This document shows, piece after piece, positions 26,520 to 35,343 of a DNA stretch of 64,000 nucleotides. The notes below the pieces were generated by a model. That model worked only from the letters and a program-made list of their open reading frames with translations, was not told where the DNA came from and ran no database searches. The position numbers were made by a program, and so were the translations under genes. This stretch comes from Prauserella_A sp040635515. GTDB lineage: Bacteria; Actinomycetota; Actinomycetes; Mycobacteriales; Pseudonocardiaceae. Position 1 is the first letter of the stretch. Each line of letters opens with the position of its first letter. The stretch lies in contig JBEYHY010000001.1 in the NCBI GenBank assembly GCA_040635515.1, positions 310,001-374,000 on the forward strand, in the 5' to 3' direction.

Positions 26520-27200
26520 GTGCATCATCGGTCATCTGCGAAAGATCGGGATCTGGTCGTCGAAATTCCGCATATGCGGGCAACGGTGGTCCGTGCCGCC
26601 GTCATCGCGCTGGAAACCGCGATCATTCCGACCATTTTGCTGATGTTGTTGTTGCGCTACGTCGGGCTCGCCGCGGGATTGTCCGCGGTGCTCGGCTGGT
26701 GTGCCTTCGTCATCGGAACCCGCAGGATGCTCGGCAAGGAACTGCCCAGAACCTTGTTGCTGTGCACCGGAATGCTGGCAGGGAAGGCCGCGTTCGCGCT
26801 GGTGACCTCAAGTGCTGTCGTCTACATTCTGCAGCCCGTCGCCGGTTCGATCTTGATGTGTTTACTTTTTGTCGGAAGTGCGGCGATGGGAAAGCCGATC
26901 ACCGCGCGGCTGGCGCGTGATTTCGTGCATCTTCCCGCCGAATTGTTCACCCACAAGGCAGTGCGCAAGGTATTTGTCAACGTCGCGCTGTTATGGGGCG
27001 GTTCCCGGTTGATCGATGCCGCGATGACGGTCGGTTTTCTGCACTGGAGCGTCGAAGCCGGCTTGTTTTCCCGTGGCGTGCTCAGCGGGCTGCTGACCGC
27101 GTTGACGGTTGCCGTGTGCGCGAGTCACGGCTGGCGCCGGTTGCGCAGCGTTCCCGGCATCACGCTGCGCCTCGGTCAGAAGCCGGTGCCTGCCGCCTGA
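26520..27200 (+). CDS. VC0807-family integral membrane protein
   Basis: This 226-residue protein has about six hydrophobic segments. It resembles the uncharacterised VC0807 family by the ALETAIIPTILLMLLLRYVG start and the conserved middle FVHLPAELFTHKAVRKVFVNVALLWG. That family call is from memory and moderate. GTG 26520 has an excellent ribosome site, CGGAGG, eight bases upstream; the frame is open further upstream but reads as shadow of the previous gene. It lies 28 bp after the transporter gene on the same strand. Confidence 0.7.
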   Translation: MHHRSSAKDRDLVVEIPHMRATVVRAAVIALETAIIPTILLMLLLRYVGLAAGLSAVLGWCAFVIGTRRMLGKELPRTLLLCTGMLAGKAAFALVTSSAVVYILQPVAGSILMCLLFVGSAAMGKPITARLARDFVHLPAELFTHKAVRKVFVNVALLWGGSRLIDAAMTVGFLHWSVEAGLFSRGVLSGLLTALTVAVCASHGWRRLRSVPGITLRLGQKPVPAA

Positions 27201-27260
27201 CCGGCGGACACACCGCCACAACACCGCGCGTCGTTTCACCGCGCAGGAGCCCGGTAACCC

Positions 27261-29243
27261 GTGGTATACGGGATTGTGCTCACGCCAGCGTCCGCGAGTG
27301 ACACCCCGCTGACGGTCGGCGCCACCGGACGGCAGCGGCCGCGGTGGTGGCTTGAGATCCTGTTCGGTCTCGCCCTCTTCGGCGGCTACCTGCTCGGCAA
27401 GGCGTTCCCGATCGCGGACAACACCCGCAAGGCGATAGCCAACGGCGAGGGCATTCTCGCCGTGGAACGCGCGCTGGGGCTCGACTTCGAACTGCCGGCC
27501 AACCTGTGGCTCGCCGAGCAGGGCTGGCTACGCGTGGCGGCGAACTACGAATACGCCTTCACCTACATCGCGACGACACTGGTGCTGCTCGTCTGGGTGC
27601 TGTGGCGGCGGCCGGAGGAGTACCGGTGGGTCCGCAACTCGTTCGTCGTCATGAATCTCGTGGCCGTGGCGTGTTTCTGGGTCTTTCCCGTTGCGCCGCC
27701 GCGGATGTTGCCTGACGCCGGTTTCGTCGACACAGTGCGGCTCGGCGGAACGTGGGGTTCGTGGGGCTCGCCCATGGTCGACGGCGCCAACCAGTTCGCC
27801 GCGATGCCGTCGCTGCACATCGGCTGGGCGCTGTGGGTTTCGGTGGTGCTCGCGCGACTGTCCGGCGGCAGGCTCGTCCAGGTCGCGAGCGCTGTCCACG
27901 TGGCGGTGACGTTCGCGGTCATCATCGTGACCGGCAATCACTACTGGCTCGACGCGCTCGGCGCCGTGGCCGTCGTCTGGTTCGCGGTCGCGGCCACCAC
28001 GCGAAAGGTACGGAGTGATCGGCTCAGCGCGGGAGAGCTGGCCGCGCTCCGCGTCGACACTCCAGGCTCACCGCAGCACAACGGTCGGCTGATCCTGCTC
28101 GGCAGCGGGAAGGGCAAGCCACTGGCGCCGGGGGACCTGGTGGCGAGAATCGCGGGCGTAATGCCGGTGCTGCCGAGGCTTGCGCGGCCGGTGGCCGTCA
28201 AGGGGCCACTCACTCGTGCGCACTGGGCAGGGCCCACCGAGCTGGATTGGCGCTGGCACGTACCCGAATTCGACCTCGCCGGCCACGGGGAGCGCGATGG
28301 CGGTATCGCCGCGCTGCATCGGCTCGTCGCCGAGCTGACGGCCGAACCGCTGCCGAGGGACCGGCCGCTGTGGCGGACAGCCGTGGTCACCGGACTGGAC
28401 ACCGGCGTCACCGCGCTCGTGGTGCTCACGCATCCCGCGCTCGCGGGCCCGAGTGAGGTCGCCACGCTGGTGGCCGCGCTTTCCCGCGGTGAACCGGTCC
28501 AGGGGGCCGCCGATGACGGCTGGGCAGAGCTGGATGAGCTGGATGAGCCGGATGTGGAGGCCGGGACGCTCGCCGGGAACGCGGGCCTCGCTCAGCTCGC
28601 CGCGGACCGGCCGGAAGGGCGTGGTGAGCGGGCCCGGCCACGCCGGTTCAGCGCGGTCGGCGTGAGCGTGCAGGCGGTGAAGGAGGTTGCGTGGGCACAC
28701 GGAACCGAGGTCACCACCGTGCTGTCCTGCGCCGTGGCGGCCGCGATCCGCAGAACCGCGTCGGCACCGTTGCCTGACGCGGTGCGGGTGTCCGTTCCGC
28801 GACGGCGGTCACCCGGCGCCGTGCTGATCGAGGTTCCGCTCGGCGACCTGCCGGAGGCCGAGCGGCTGGCGAGAGCGGCCTCACCTCGGGCCGTGCTGTC
28901 GCGGCGTGCCGTCGCGGCAGGGTGGCTGGTGCGGCTGACGGGGGGACGGTGGCAGCGGATCGCCCTGTTGCGTTATGGGGGCCGGGCCGCGCGGCAATCG
29001 GGCTCCTACGGCTTCGCCACCGTCACCGATCTCGTCGAAGGAGCCGATCCCGCCGGAAGCCGGTGCGCCGGACTTCCCGTGGAGGCCGTGTTTCCGATCG
29101 TGCCGCTCGCCCCGGGAGCGGCCGTCGCGATCGGCCTCACCTCGGGCGGCCTGTCGGTGACGGCCGACCCCACCGCCGTCGACGACGTGGAGCGTTTCCT
29201 CAAGGAGTTCCGCGCGGTGCTCGACGAGCTGCGCCTAGACTGA
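27261..29243 (+). CDS. Fused PAP2 phosphatase / WS-DGAT-like acyltransferase domain protein
   Basis: This is a two-domain protein of 660 residues. Residues 30-245 form a membrane PAP2/inositol-phosphotransferase-like domain with six hydrophobic segments and intact motifs: RMLP, SLH (184-186) and HYWLD (227-231). Residues 280-655 resemble wax-ester synthase/diacylglycerol acyltransferases (PLPRDRPLW at 363-371, and a C-terminal region like SGGLSVTADPTAVDD). The catalytic HHxxxDG motif is replaced by THPALAGPS (390-398): the second His is Pro and the Asp-Gly is lost. The phosphatase half is therefore probably active on a lipid phosphate and the acyltransferase half probably not. GTG 27276 is an alternative start. 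Confidence 0.85.
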   Translation: MVYGIVLTPASASDTPLTVGATGRQRPRWWLEILFGLALFGGYLLGKAFPIADNTRKAIANGEGILAVERALGLDFELPANLWLAEQGWLRVAANYEYAFTYIATTLVLLVWVLWRRPEEYRWVRNSFVVMNLVAVACFWVFPVAPPRMLPDAGFVDTVRLGGTWGSWGSPMVDGANQFAAMPSLHIGWALWVSVVLARLSGGRLVQVASAVHVAVTFAVIIVTGNHYWLDALGAVAVVWFAVAATTRKVRSDRLSAGELAALRVDTPGSPQHNGRLILLGSGKGKPLAPGDLVARIAGVMPVLPRLARPVAVKGPLTRAHWAGPTELDWRWHVPEFDLAGHGERDGGIAALHRLVAELTAEPLPRDRPLWRTAVVTGLDTGVTALVVLTHPALAGPSEVATLVAALSRGEPVQGAADDGWAELDELDEPDVEAGTLAGNAGLAQLAADRPEGRGERARPRRFSAVGVSVQAVKEVAWAHGTEVTTVLSCAVAAAIRRTASAPLPDAVRVSVPRRRSPGAVLIEVPLGDLPEAERLARAASPRAVLSRRAVAAGWLVRLTGGRWQRIALLRYGGRAARQSGSYGFATVTDLVEGADPAGSRCAGLPVEAVFPIVPLAPGAAVAIGLTSGGLSVTADPTAVDDVERFLKEFRAVLDELRLD

Positions 29244-29247
29244 CGCC

Positions 29248-29589
29248 GTGGCCGACACCGAGCGCACCCAGGACGCCAAAGACAGCAAGGACAACACAGG
29301 CACGCCGTCGCGGGCGCAGCTGACCGCGGCCAGGGCCTTCGTCGCCGAACACGGCAAACCCTCGCGGGCGGTCGTCGAGCGCATCGGCAGGGCCGGGGCC
29401 AGGGTGGTGCTCGTCGGCGCCGACGGCGCGCTCGGCGATGTCGTCGTATCCAGCGAGGAGACGGGTGCCGCGCTCATCGAGGCCGTCGAGGACCTCGAAG
29501 CGGCAAGCTGGGATGCGGACACCGTCAACGCCACCTCGATCGGCGGGGCGCACCGGCGCAGGATGGCGGGCCCGCTCGCCAAGCGCTGA
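29248..29589 (+). CDS. Conserved actinobacterial protein of unknown function
   Basis: A soluble 113-residue protein starting with a charged, disordered stretch of about 20 residues. A compact alpha/beta segment follows (RVVLVGADGALGDVVVSS..., then an acidic helix EAVEDLEAAS). The codon use matches the neighbours and the GTG start is 4 bp after the preceding stop, so it is probably co-transcribed with the PAP2 fusion. I do not recognise the family. Confidence 0.65.
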   Translation: MADTERTQDAKDSKDNTGTPSRAQLTAARAFVAEHGKPSRAVVERIGRAGARVVLVGADGALGDVVVSSEETGAALIEAVEDLEAASWDADTVNATSIGGAHRRRMAGPLAKR

Positions 29590-29602
29590 ATCCGGGCGTT
29601 CC

Positions 29603-29631
29603 AGGGCGGTCCCGGCAGGCAGGACCGCCCT
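29603..29631. terminator. Bidirectional hairpin before the desaturase 3' end
   Basis: AGGGCGGTCC (29603-29612) pairs perfectly with GGACCGCCCT (29622-29631) over a nine-base loop, between convergent stops at 29589 and 29641. Confidence 0.7.
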
Positions 29632-29640
29632 TCGCGAACG

Positions 29641-30588
29641 TCAGGCCGCGGCGGCTCGCTTCGCCGCGATCCGTTCCGGCTTCGGCCAGCGCACGTTGTG
29701 TGCCCAGCCGACCTTCTCGAAGAACCAGATCAGCCTCGCCGACACGTCGACCTGGCCGCGCAGCACACCGTGCCTGGCGCAGGTCGGGTCGGCGTGGTGC
29801 GAGTTGTGCCAGGACTCGCCCATCGACAGGATCGCAAGCGGCCAGAAGTTGGCTGCCTTGTCCCTGCTGGCGAACGGCCGGTCGCCGACCATGTGACAGA
29901 TCGAGTTGACCGACCAGGTGACGTGGTGCGAGAAGGCGATGCGGACGAGACCAGCCCAGAAGAACGCGGTGACCGCACCCCACAACGACCAGGTCAGCAG
30001 TCCGCCGAGCAGTGCGGGCAGCGCGAGGCTCAACGTGATCCACAGCCAGAAGTACTTGTTGACGATCCGCAGATCGTTGTCGGCGACCAGGTCGGGCGCG
30101 AACCGCTCGTAGTTGGTGACCTCACGCCGGAACATCCAGCCCATGTGCGCGTGCCAGAAGCCGCGCGCGAGCGCCATGGGCGAGGTGCCGAACAGCCACG
30201 GCGAGTGCGGATCGCCCTCGCGGTCGGCGAATGCGTGGTGACGGCGGTGACTGGCCACCCAGAAGATCACCGAGCCCTGCACGGCGAAGCCGCCGGCGAT
30301 GGCGAGCGCGATGCGCAGCGGCCTGCCGGTCTTGAAGGCGCCGTGGGTGAAGTAACGGTGGTAGCCGACGGTGACGCCGAGTGTTCCCGCCGTGTAGAAG
30401 AACGCGGCGAGCCCGATGTCGACCCAGCTCAATCCCCAGCCCCAGGCGAAGGGGACGGCCGCCACCAAGGCAACGAACGGAATCAGCAGGAACGCCTTGA
30501 GCACGATCATCTGACCCGTCGTGCGCTCATGGCCGATCATCGGCTTCGGCGGAGCTTTGGTTCCTGACACGCTAGCGGTGCTGCTCAT
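29641..30588 (-). CDS. Membrane acyl-CoA delta-9 desaturase
   Basis: Introduces a double bond into fatty acyl chains with O2 and reduced electron carriers, via a di-iron centre. The 315-residue protein has all three histidine boxes of the membrane desaturase family: HRYFTH (77-82), HRRHH (114-118) and HNSHH (261-265). Four hydrophobic segments lie between them. The start is the ATG at 30588; the longer open frame upstream is not protein-like. No electron-transfer partner gene is adjacent. Relatives in actinobacteria (DesA3-type) tune membrane fluidity. Confidence 0.9.
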   Translation of the reverse strand: MSSTASVSGTKAPPKPMIGHERTTGQMIVLKAFLLIPFVALVAAVPFAWGWGLSWVDIGLAAFFYTAGTLGVTVGYHRYFTHGAFKTGRPLRIALAIAGGFAVQGSVIFWVASHRRHHAFADREGDPHSPWLFGTSPMALARGFWHAHMGWMFRREVTNYERFAPDLVADNDLRIVNKYFWLWITLSLALPALLGGLLTWSLWGAVTAFFWAGLVRIAFSHHVTWSVNSICHMVGDRPFASRDKAANFWPLAILSMGESWHNSHHADPTCARHGVLRGQVDVSARLIWFFEKVGWAHNVRWPKPERIAAKRAAAA

Positions 30589-30736
30589 GGTTCGGTGCGA
30601 CCTCGCATCGGGTGGGGAGCGGATGGATACTCGGACAAACTTCCGGACCCGCTCAGGGTAGCGGCGCGAGCAGGTATTCACCCCGTTCCGGGATGGCGGC
30701 GAAGATGCCGAAGGTGCCGTTCTCCGGGGATCGCGG

Positions 30737-31714
30737 CTATTCCGCGGCGATGACCTCGGGTTTGTTCTCGCGCCGGGTGTGGCTGATGACGGGGCCTCTT
30801 TCGCGAGCCGCGCACCAGAGCGAAGCGGTCGCGACGATGACGAGCGCGGAACCGAGCACGTGGAAGGACACGAGTGACTCGGGCACACCCAGTGCCGTCT
30901 GCACGCTCCCCAGCACTCCCTGCGCGAGCGCGACGGCCCACACGACGGCGTAGCGCCGCCACAACGCCGCGCTCGCGCCGAGGCGCATCCAGCGCATGCC
31001 GAGGACGGCGAGCACGATCAGGTAGACGGCGAGCAGCGCCCCGTGGATGAAGGTGAGGGTTTCGATGGGGGCGTCGAGGCGGGGTGTGTCCGGGTCGCCG
31101 CCGTGAGGTCCCGCTCCGGTGACGGTGGTTCCCGCGGCCAGCAGCGCGCCCATGGCGACCACGAGGGCGGTCAGCAGGCTCCTGTCGGCCTGGCCGACCT
31201 TCCAGCGCGCTGGTTCGTCACCCTCGTTGAACGCGTGCAGCAGCAGCACGGCCAGCCACACCAGTACGGCCGAGGCGAGGAAATGGATGGCCACCGTCCA
31301 CCACAGCAGCCCGGTCAGCACCGTGACGCCGCCGATCAGTGCCTGTGCGAGGACACCACCAGGCATCGTCCACGCGAGCTTCACAAGCCGCTTGCGGTTC
31401 GGGTACTCGATCTGGATCCGCCACGCGGCGAGCACGCACAGCGCCGCGACGATGCCGACGACGCCGGTCAGCAGCCGGTTGCCGAACTCGATCCACTGGG
31501 TGAGCGCCTCGTATTCGGGGTGCTCGACCGGGAACATGCTGCCGGAGAAGCACTGCGGCCAGGTCGGGCAGCCGAGGCCCGACCCGGTCACGCGCACGAT
31601 CGATCCGGTGACCCCGATTCCGCCCTGTGCCACGATCGCGGCGATGGCGAACGCGCGCTGCATCGTCCGCGAGGGATAGGGCAGGCGCGCCACGAGCGAA
31701 GACAACCACTCCAC
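30737..31714 (-). CDS. ctaA: Heme A synthase (COX15/CtaA)
   Basis: Oxidises the C8 methyl of heme O to give heme A for cytochrome oxidase. The 325-residue, roughly eight-helix membrane protein has the conserved extracytoplasmic segment TGSGLGCPTWPQC with its cysteine pair. Conserved histidines include those in the EFGNRLLTG-type helix, the AIHFLAS helix and the SFHVLGS helix. The GTG start is at 31714. It heads the same strand as, and lies 72 bp upstream of, the ABC exporter genes' 3' end, in the order found in M. tuberculosis. Confidence 0.93.
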   Translation of the reverse strand: MEWLSSLVARLPYPSRTMQRAFAIAAIVAQGGIGVTGSIVRVTGSGLGCPTWPQCFSGSMFPVEHPEYEALTQWIEFGNRLLTGVVGIVAALCVLAAWRIQIEYPNRKRLVKLAWTMPGGVLAQALIGGVTVLTGLLWWTVAIHFLASAVLVWLAVLLLHAFNEGDEPARWKVGQADRSLLTALVVAMGALLAAGTTVTGAGPHGGDPDTPRLDAPIETLTFIHGALLAVYLIVLAVLGMRWMRLGASAALWRRYAVVWAVALAQGVLGSVQTALGVPESLVSFHVLGSALVIVATASLWCAARERGPVISHTRRENKPEVIAAE

Positions 31715-31786
31715 GACAACGAATAGTAGATGGCGGGCGAGGCGGTACCGGTGCTGGGTTGGCGCGCGGCTTCGCTCGCCGGGGCG

Positions 31787-32584
31787 CTACGTGAGCTTCG
31801 TCGTCCTCGTGGCGATCGCGCCCGCGACGGCGGCCCACGCGACGAGGGTGACCACCGGCCCCCACAGCAGGGTGCCTTCGGTGAGCGCGGCTCGCAGCCC
31901 CTCCGCCAGCGCGCCGGACGGCAGCAGGACGACGATGTCGCCGAGCACGCCCGGCAGGGTCGCCGGTGCCATGAGGATGCCGCCCGCGAGCAGCAGCACG
32001 AACCAGACGATGTTGGCCAGTGCCAGCACCGCTTCGGCGCGCAGCGCCCCGCCGAGCAGGACGCCGAGCGCGCCGAAGGCGAGCGTGCCGGCCAGCAGGA
32101 ACACGACGGCGAAGGCGATCCCCGCTCCCGACGGCGTCCAGCCGAGCAGCGCGGCGACGCCGCCGAGCACGAGCACCTGGAGCGCGACGATGACGAGCGC
32201 GGCGACCAGCCTGCCCGCGACGAGCAGCCAGCGCGGAAGGGCCGTCGCGGAGAGTCGTTTGAGCACGCCGTACCTGCGGTCGAAACCGAGCGCGATGGCC
32301 TGCCCCGTGAACGCGGACGACATGACGGCGAGCGCGAGGATGCGCGGCGTCACCCAGTCCACTTTGGACGTGTCGCCGATGTCGCCCGTGGGCAGGATGT
32401 CCAGCAGGCTAAGGCCGATGAGCAGTACCAGGGGAATGAGCAGCGTCAGCAGAATCTGCTCGCCGTGCCTGAGCGTGAGCCTCGTCTCGATCCTGGCGTG
32501 CGTCAGCAGCATCGTGCCGAGCTTCCCCGGCCCCGGATCGGGGCTGAAGGTGCCCGGCGGGAACCTGCTTTCCGTCGCCGTCAC
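31787..32584 (-). CDS. ABC-2 type transporter permease
   Basis: The 265-residue membrane subunit has six hydrophobic segments and an N-terminal cytoplasmic stretch, typical of ABC-2 exporters. Its GTG start overlaps the stop of the ATPase gene as GTGA, so the two are coupled and form one transporter. The substrate is unknown. The conserved position next to ctaA and mptB suggests a link with respiratory heme or the cell envelope, but this is only genomic association. Confidence 0.88.
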   Translation of the reverse strand: MTATESRFPPGTFSPDPGPGKLGTMLLTHARIETRLTLRHGEQILLTLLIPLVLLIGLSLLDILPTGDIGDTSKVDWVTPRILALAVMSSAFTGQAIALGFDRRYGVLKRLSATALPRWLLVAGRLVAALVIVALQVLVLGGVAALLGWTPSGAGIAFAVVFLLAGTLAFGALGVLLGGALRAEAVLALANIVWFVLLLAGGILMAPATLPGVLGDIVVLLPSGALAEGLRAALTEGTLLWGPVVTLVAWAAVAGAIATRTTKLT

Positions 32585-33507
32585 GCCCGCAGCTCCTTGC
32601 CGGTGAGTTCCAGGAAGACCTCTTCGAGGTCGCGTCGCCCGACGTGCAGTTCCTCCGCGAGTACACCCTGTTGCGCGCACCACGCGGTGACGGTGGAGAC
32701 CACCTGTGGATCGACGACGCCGCACACGCGGTAGGCGCCGGGAGTGGATTCCCGCACCAGGTATCCCTCCGGCAGCGCCGAGGCGAGCAGATCGGTGTTC
32801 AGTCCCGCCCTCGCGCGGAACCGGAGCTGGGCGTCCTCGGCGTGCTCGGCGGTGAGCGCGCTCGGAGCGCCCTGCGCGACGAGCCTGCCGCCGTCGACGA
32901 TCACGACGTCGTCGGCCAGTGATTCGGCTTCCTCCATGAGATGCGTGGTGAGCAGCACGCTGACCCCGTCGGCGCGCAGCGCACCGAGCAGTTCCCACAC
33001 CAGCCGCCGCGCCTGCGGGTCCATTCCGGCCGTCGGTTCGTCGAGGAAGACCAGTTCCGGCCTGCCGACAAGTGCGCAGGCCAGCGAGAGCCGTTGCTGC
33101 TGCCCGCCGGAAAGCCGCTTGAACGGGGTGCGCCTCGCCTGCCGGAGGCCGAGTACGTCGAGCAGCCACGCCGGATCGAGCGGGGTGGCCGAGCACGAGG
33201 CGACCAGGTGCAGCATCTCCTCTGCCCGCACGCCCGGATAGGCGCCGCCGCCCTGCGGCATCACACCGATCCTCGGCCGCAGCGAGGCACTGTCACTGAC
33301 CGGGTCGAGACCGAGGACCCTGACCGTGCCGGTGTCGGGACGGAGGAAGCCTTCGCAGATCTCGACCGTGGTGGTCTTTCCCGCGCCGTTGGGGCCGAGC
33401 AGGGCAAGCACGCTGCCTCGGGCCATCTTGAGGTCGAGGCCATCGACGGCGGTCGTGGATCCGAAGCGCTTCACCAGCCCGGTGATCTCGACGGCTGCTG
33501 CACTCAC
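32581..33507 (-). CDS. ABC transporter ATP-binding protein
   Basis: ATPase partner of the downstream permease. It has Walker A GPNGAGKTT, Q-loop region IGVMPQGGG, signature LSGGQQQR and Walker B LVFLDEPTAGMD with the catalytic Glu. A DrrA-like C-terminal extension (RRDLEEVFLELTG) marks it as an exporter ATPase. I chose GTG 33507, giving about 308 residues; TTG 33516 is in frame too, and neither has an obvious ribosome site. It follows mptB by about 30 bp on the same strand. Confidence 0.9.
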   Translation of the reverse strand: MSAAAVEITGLVKRFGSTTAVDGLDLKMARGSVLALLGPNGAGKTTTVEICEGFLRPDTGTVRVLGLDPVSDSASLRPRIGVMPQGGGAYPGVRAEEMLHLVASCSATPLDPAWLLDVLGLRQARRTPFKRLSGGQQQRLSLACALVGRPELVFLDEPTAGMDPQARRLVWELLGALRADGVSVLLTTHLMEEAESLADDVVIVDGGRLVAQGAPSALTAEHAEDAQLRFRARAGLNTDLLASALPEGYLVRESTPGAYRVCGVVDPQVVSTVTAWCAQQGVLAEELHVGRRDLEEVFLELTGKELRA

Positions 33508-33537
33508 GACAACCAAGAGTACGGCGTGAAGCCGCGC

Positions 33538-35244
33538 TCACTTCGGCGAGGGCGCCAGTGACATGTCCCTGCGCAGCAGCATGGGAGCCGTCCGCCACAC
33601 GACGAACAGCGCGAGCGCGACCACGATCGCGCCGGCCAGGTAGGCCTGGTGCTGGATGAACGAGCGCCCGTCGAACGTGCTGCCCGTCGGCGGGATGAGC
33701 ATCGCGAGCACTGCGCTGACCACGGTCGCCACCACCCGGAACCGTGAGGTTCCAGCCGCCGCGGCCAGCGGGATGACCGCCCACAGCAGCCACCACGGCT
33801 GCATGGCCACGTGCAGCATCATGAAGGCGCCGAGCGAGACGCCGAGCCCGATGACCGGCCGGTACCGCCAGCGGAAGCTGTCCCACAGGAACTTGACGGT
33901 GATCGCGCCCGCGACGGCGTAGCCGAGCATGCCGAGGATGGCGATCACGGAGCCCGTGTGGTTGCCGAGCCCGAGCACGATGCCGAGGATTCCGCCGACC
34001 TGGCCGAGTTCGGCGATGGGCGAGATCCAGCTCCACACCATGCCGGGGGTGCCGAGGGTGCCGATCCAGCCGAAACCGAGTCCGGTGCCGAAGGCCACGC
34101 CGACGGCAACGGCTCCCATGATCAGGAGCATGGCCAGCGCCGCCCACAACAGGTCGGTGAGCCTGCCGTACCAGCGTCTCGCGATCATCACGCCGAAGAA
34201 GCCCAGCGCGACGATCGCGTGGATCTTGATCATGGCGGCGAGGGCGATGAGCACGGCCCCGAGCGCGATGAAGGCCAGTTCGCCCCGGGCCAGTGGTGGG
34301 GGAGCGTCGCCCTTGACCCGCATCGGGAGCCTTCTGATGCCCAGTTCGAGCCCCGCGAGCATCAGGCCGATGCCGAGTGCCTCGTTGTGCGCCCCGGCGA
34401 CGAGGTGGAACAACACGAGCGGGTTGACGGCGCCGAGCCACAGCGCGGTACCCGGCTGCACGCCGAACCGCTGGGCCAGCCTGGGCAGCGCCCACACCAC
34501 CAGCGCGAGCCCCACGAGCGCCAGCAGGCGCATGAGCAGGACACCGACGGCGACGTTGTTGCCGGTCGTCCCCGAGATCCAGCTTCCGAATTCGAGGAAG
34601 AGCGGGCCGTAGGGCGCGGGGGTGTCCCGCCACATGTTCGACACACCCGCGGTGAGTGGGTCGGCGACCCCGAGTGCCTGCGCGGGTCCCATCGAATAGG
34701 GGTCCATGCCGCGCACGACGATCTCGCTCTGCGCGAGGTAGCTGTAGACATCCCGGGAGAACAAGGGCGGGATGAGCAGCAGTGGTGCGATCCACATCGC
34801 GAGTGTGCGGTGGAGCTGGCCCTGGCTGGCCAGCCGCTGTCTTCCCGGTCTCGCGAACCTGCCGAGCAGCAGCCAGGCGATCACCATCATGCCCATGCCG
34901 GTGAAGGCGATCGCGAGCGAGACGGTCGGGATGCGCGCGAACAGCCGCAGCACCGGGATGTCGAACACCGGGTTGAGAATCGGTGCCGCGCCCGCGCCGA
35001 GCGAGCCGAAGGCCAGCAGCAGTGCGCCGACCGTTCCCAGCCTGCGCACGACGTTGAGCGCCCTGGTCTCCTCGCCGCTCAGCGGCTCGACGTCACCGGG
35101 GTGGACGGGCGAGCGCGTGAGCGGTGCGGCCTCCACCTGGCCGTCGGAGGTGGCACTCCGGCTGTCCTCGCCGACCTCACCGGCGGTGCCGGTGACGTTG
35201 GTGTCGCCGTCGTGCTCTTGCGTTCCGCCCTTGCCCAAAGCCAC
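33538..35244 (-). CDS. mptB: Polyprenol-phosphomannose-dependent alpha-1,6-mannosyltransferase MptB
   Basis: The 568-residue membrane glycosyltransferase (GT-C fold) has a disordered acidic N-terminus of about 60 residues followed by about a dozen hydrophobic segments. The periplasmic loop contains SRDVYSYLAQSEIVVRG with the Asp expected to be catalytic in this class. In mycobacteria and corynebacteria MptB starts the alpha-1,6-mannan backbone of lipomannan/lipoarabinomannan using polyprenol-phosphate mannose. Position matches M. tuberculosis Rv1459c, divergent from sufR. The lipoglycan made here is not known. Confidence 0.88.
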   Translation of the reverse strand: MALGKGGTQEHDGDTNVTGTAGEVGEDSRSATSDGQVEAAPLTRSPVHPGDVEPLSGEETRALNVVRRLGTVGALLLAFGSLGAGAAPILNPVFDIPVLRLFARIPTVSLAIAFTGMGMMVIAWLLLGRFARPGRQRLASQGQLHRTLAMWIAPLLLIPPLFSRDVYSYLAQSEIVVRGMDPYSMGPAQALGVADPLTAGVSNMWRDTPAPYGPLFLEFGSWISGTTGNNVAVGVLLMRLLALVGLALVVWALPRLAQRFGVQPGTALWLGAVNPLVLFHLVAGAHNEALGIGLMLAGLELGIRRLPMRVKGDAPPPLARGELAFIALGAVLIALAAMIKIHAIVALGFFGVMIARRWYGRLTDLLWAALAMLLIMGAVAVGVAFGTGLGFGWIGTLGTPGMVWSWISPIAELGQVGGILGIVLGLGNHTGSVIAILGMLGYAVAGAITVKFLWDSFRWRYRPVIGLGVSLGAFMMLHVAMQPWWLLWAVIPLAAAAGTSRFRVVATVVSAVLAMLIPPTGSTFDGRSFIQHQAYLAGAIVVALALFVVWRTAPMLLRRDMSLAPSPK

Positions 35245-35328
35245 GCGCGCAGCGTAACGACTGCCCTCCCGGCGTGAGACCGGTCACTCACTTTTCGTGC
35301 CTCTTTGCCGTCCCCGGGGAAATACGAC

Positions 35329-35343
35329 ACACTTATGTTGTGA
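35329..35343. promoter_or_regulatory. Predicted SufR operator ACACT-N5-TGTGA over the sufR start
   Basis: ACACT (35329-35333), TATGT, TGTGA (35339-35343) is an exact match to the palindrome I recall for M. tuberculosis SufR. The right half overlaps the sufR GTG start (35340), and a TACGAC -10-like hexamer (35323-35328) lies just before it. Bound SufR would block the sufR promoter or a leaderless start, giving autorepression of the whole suf operon. Confidence 0.75.
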
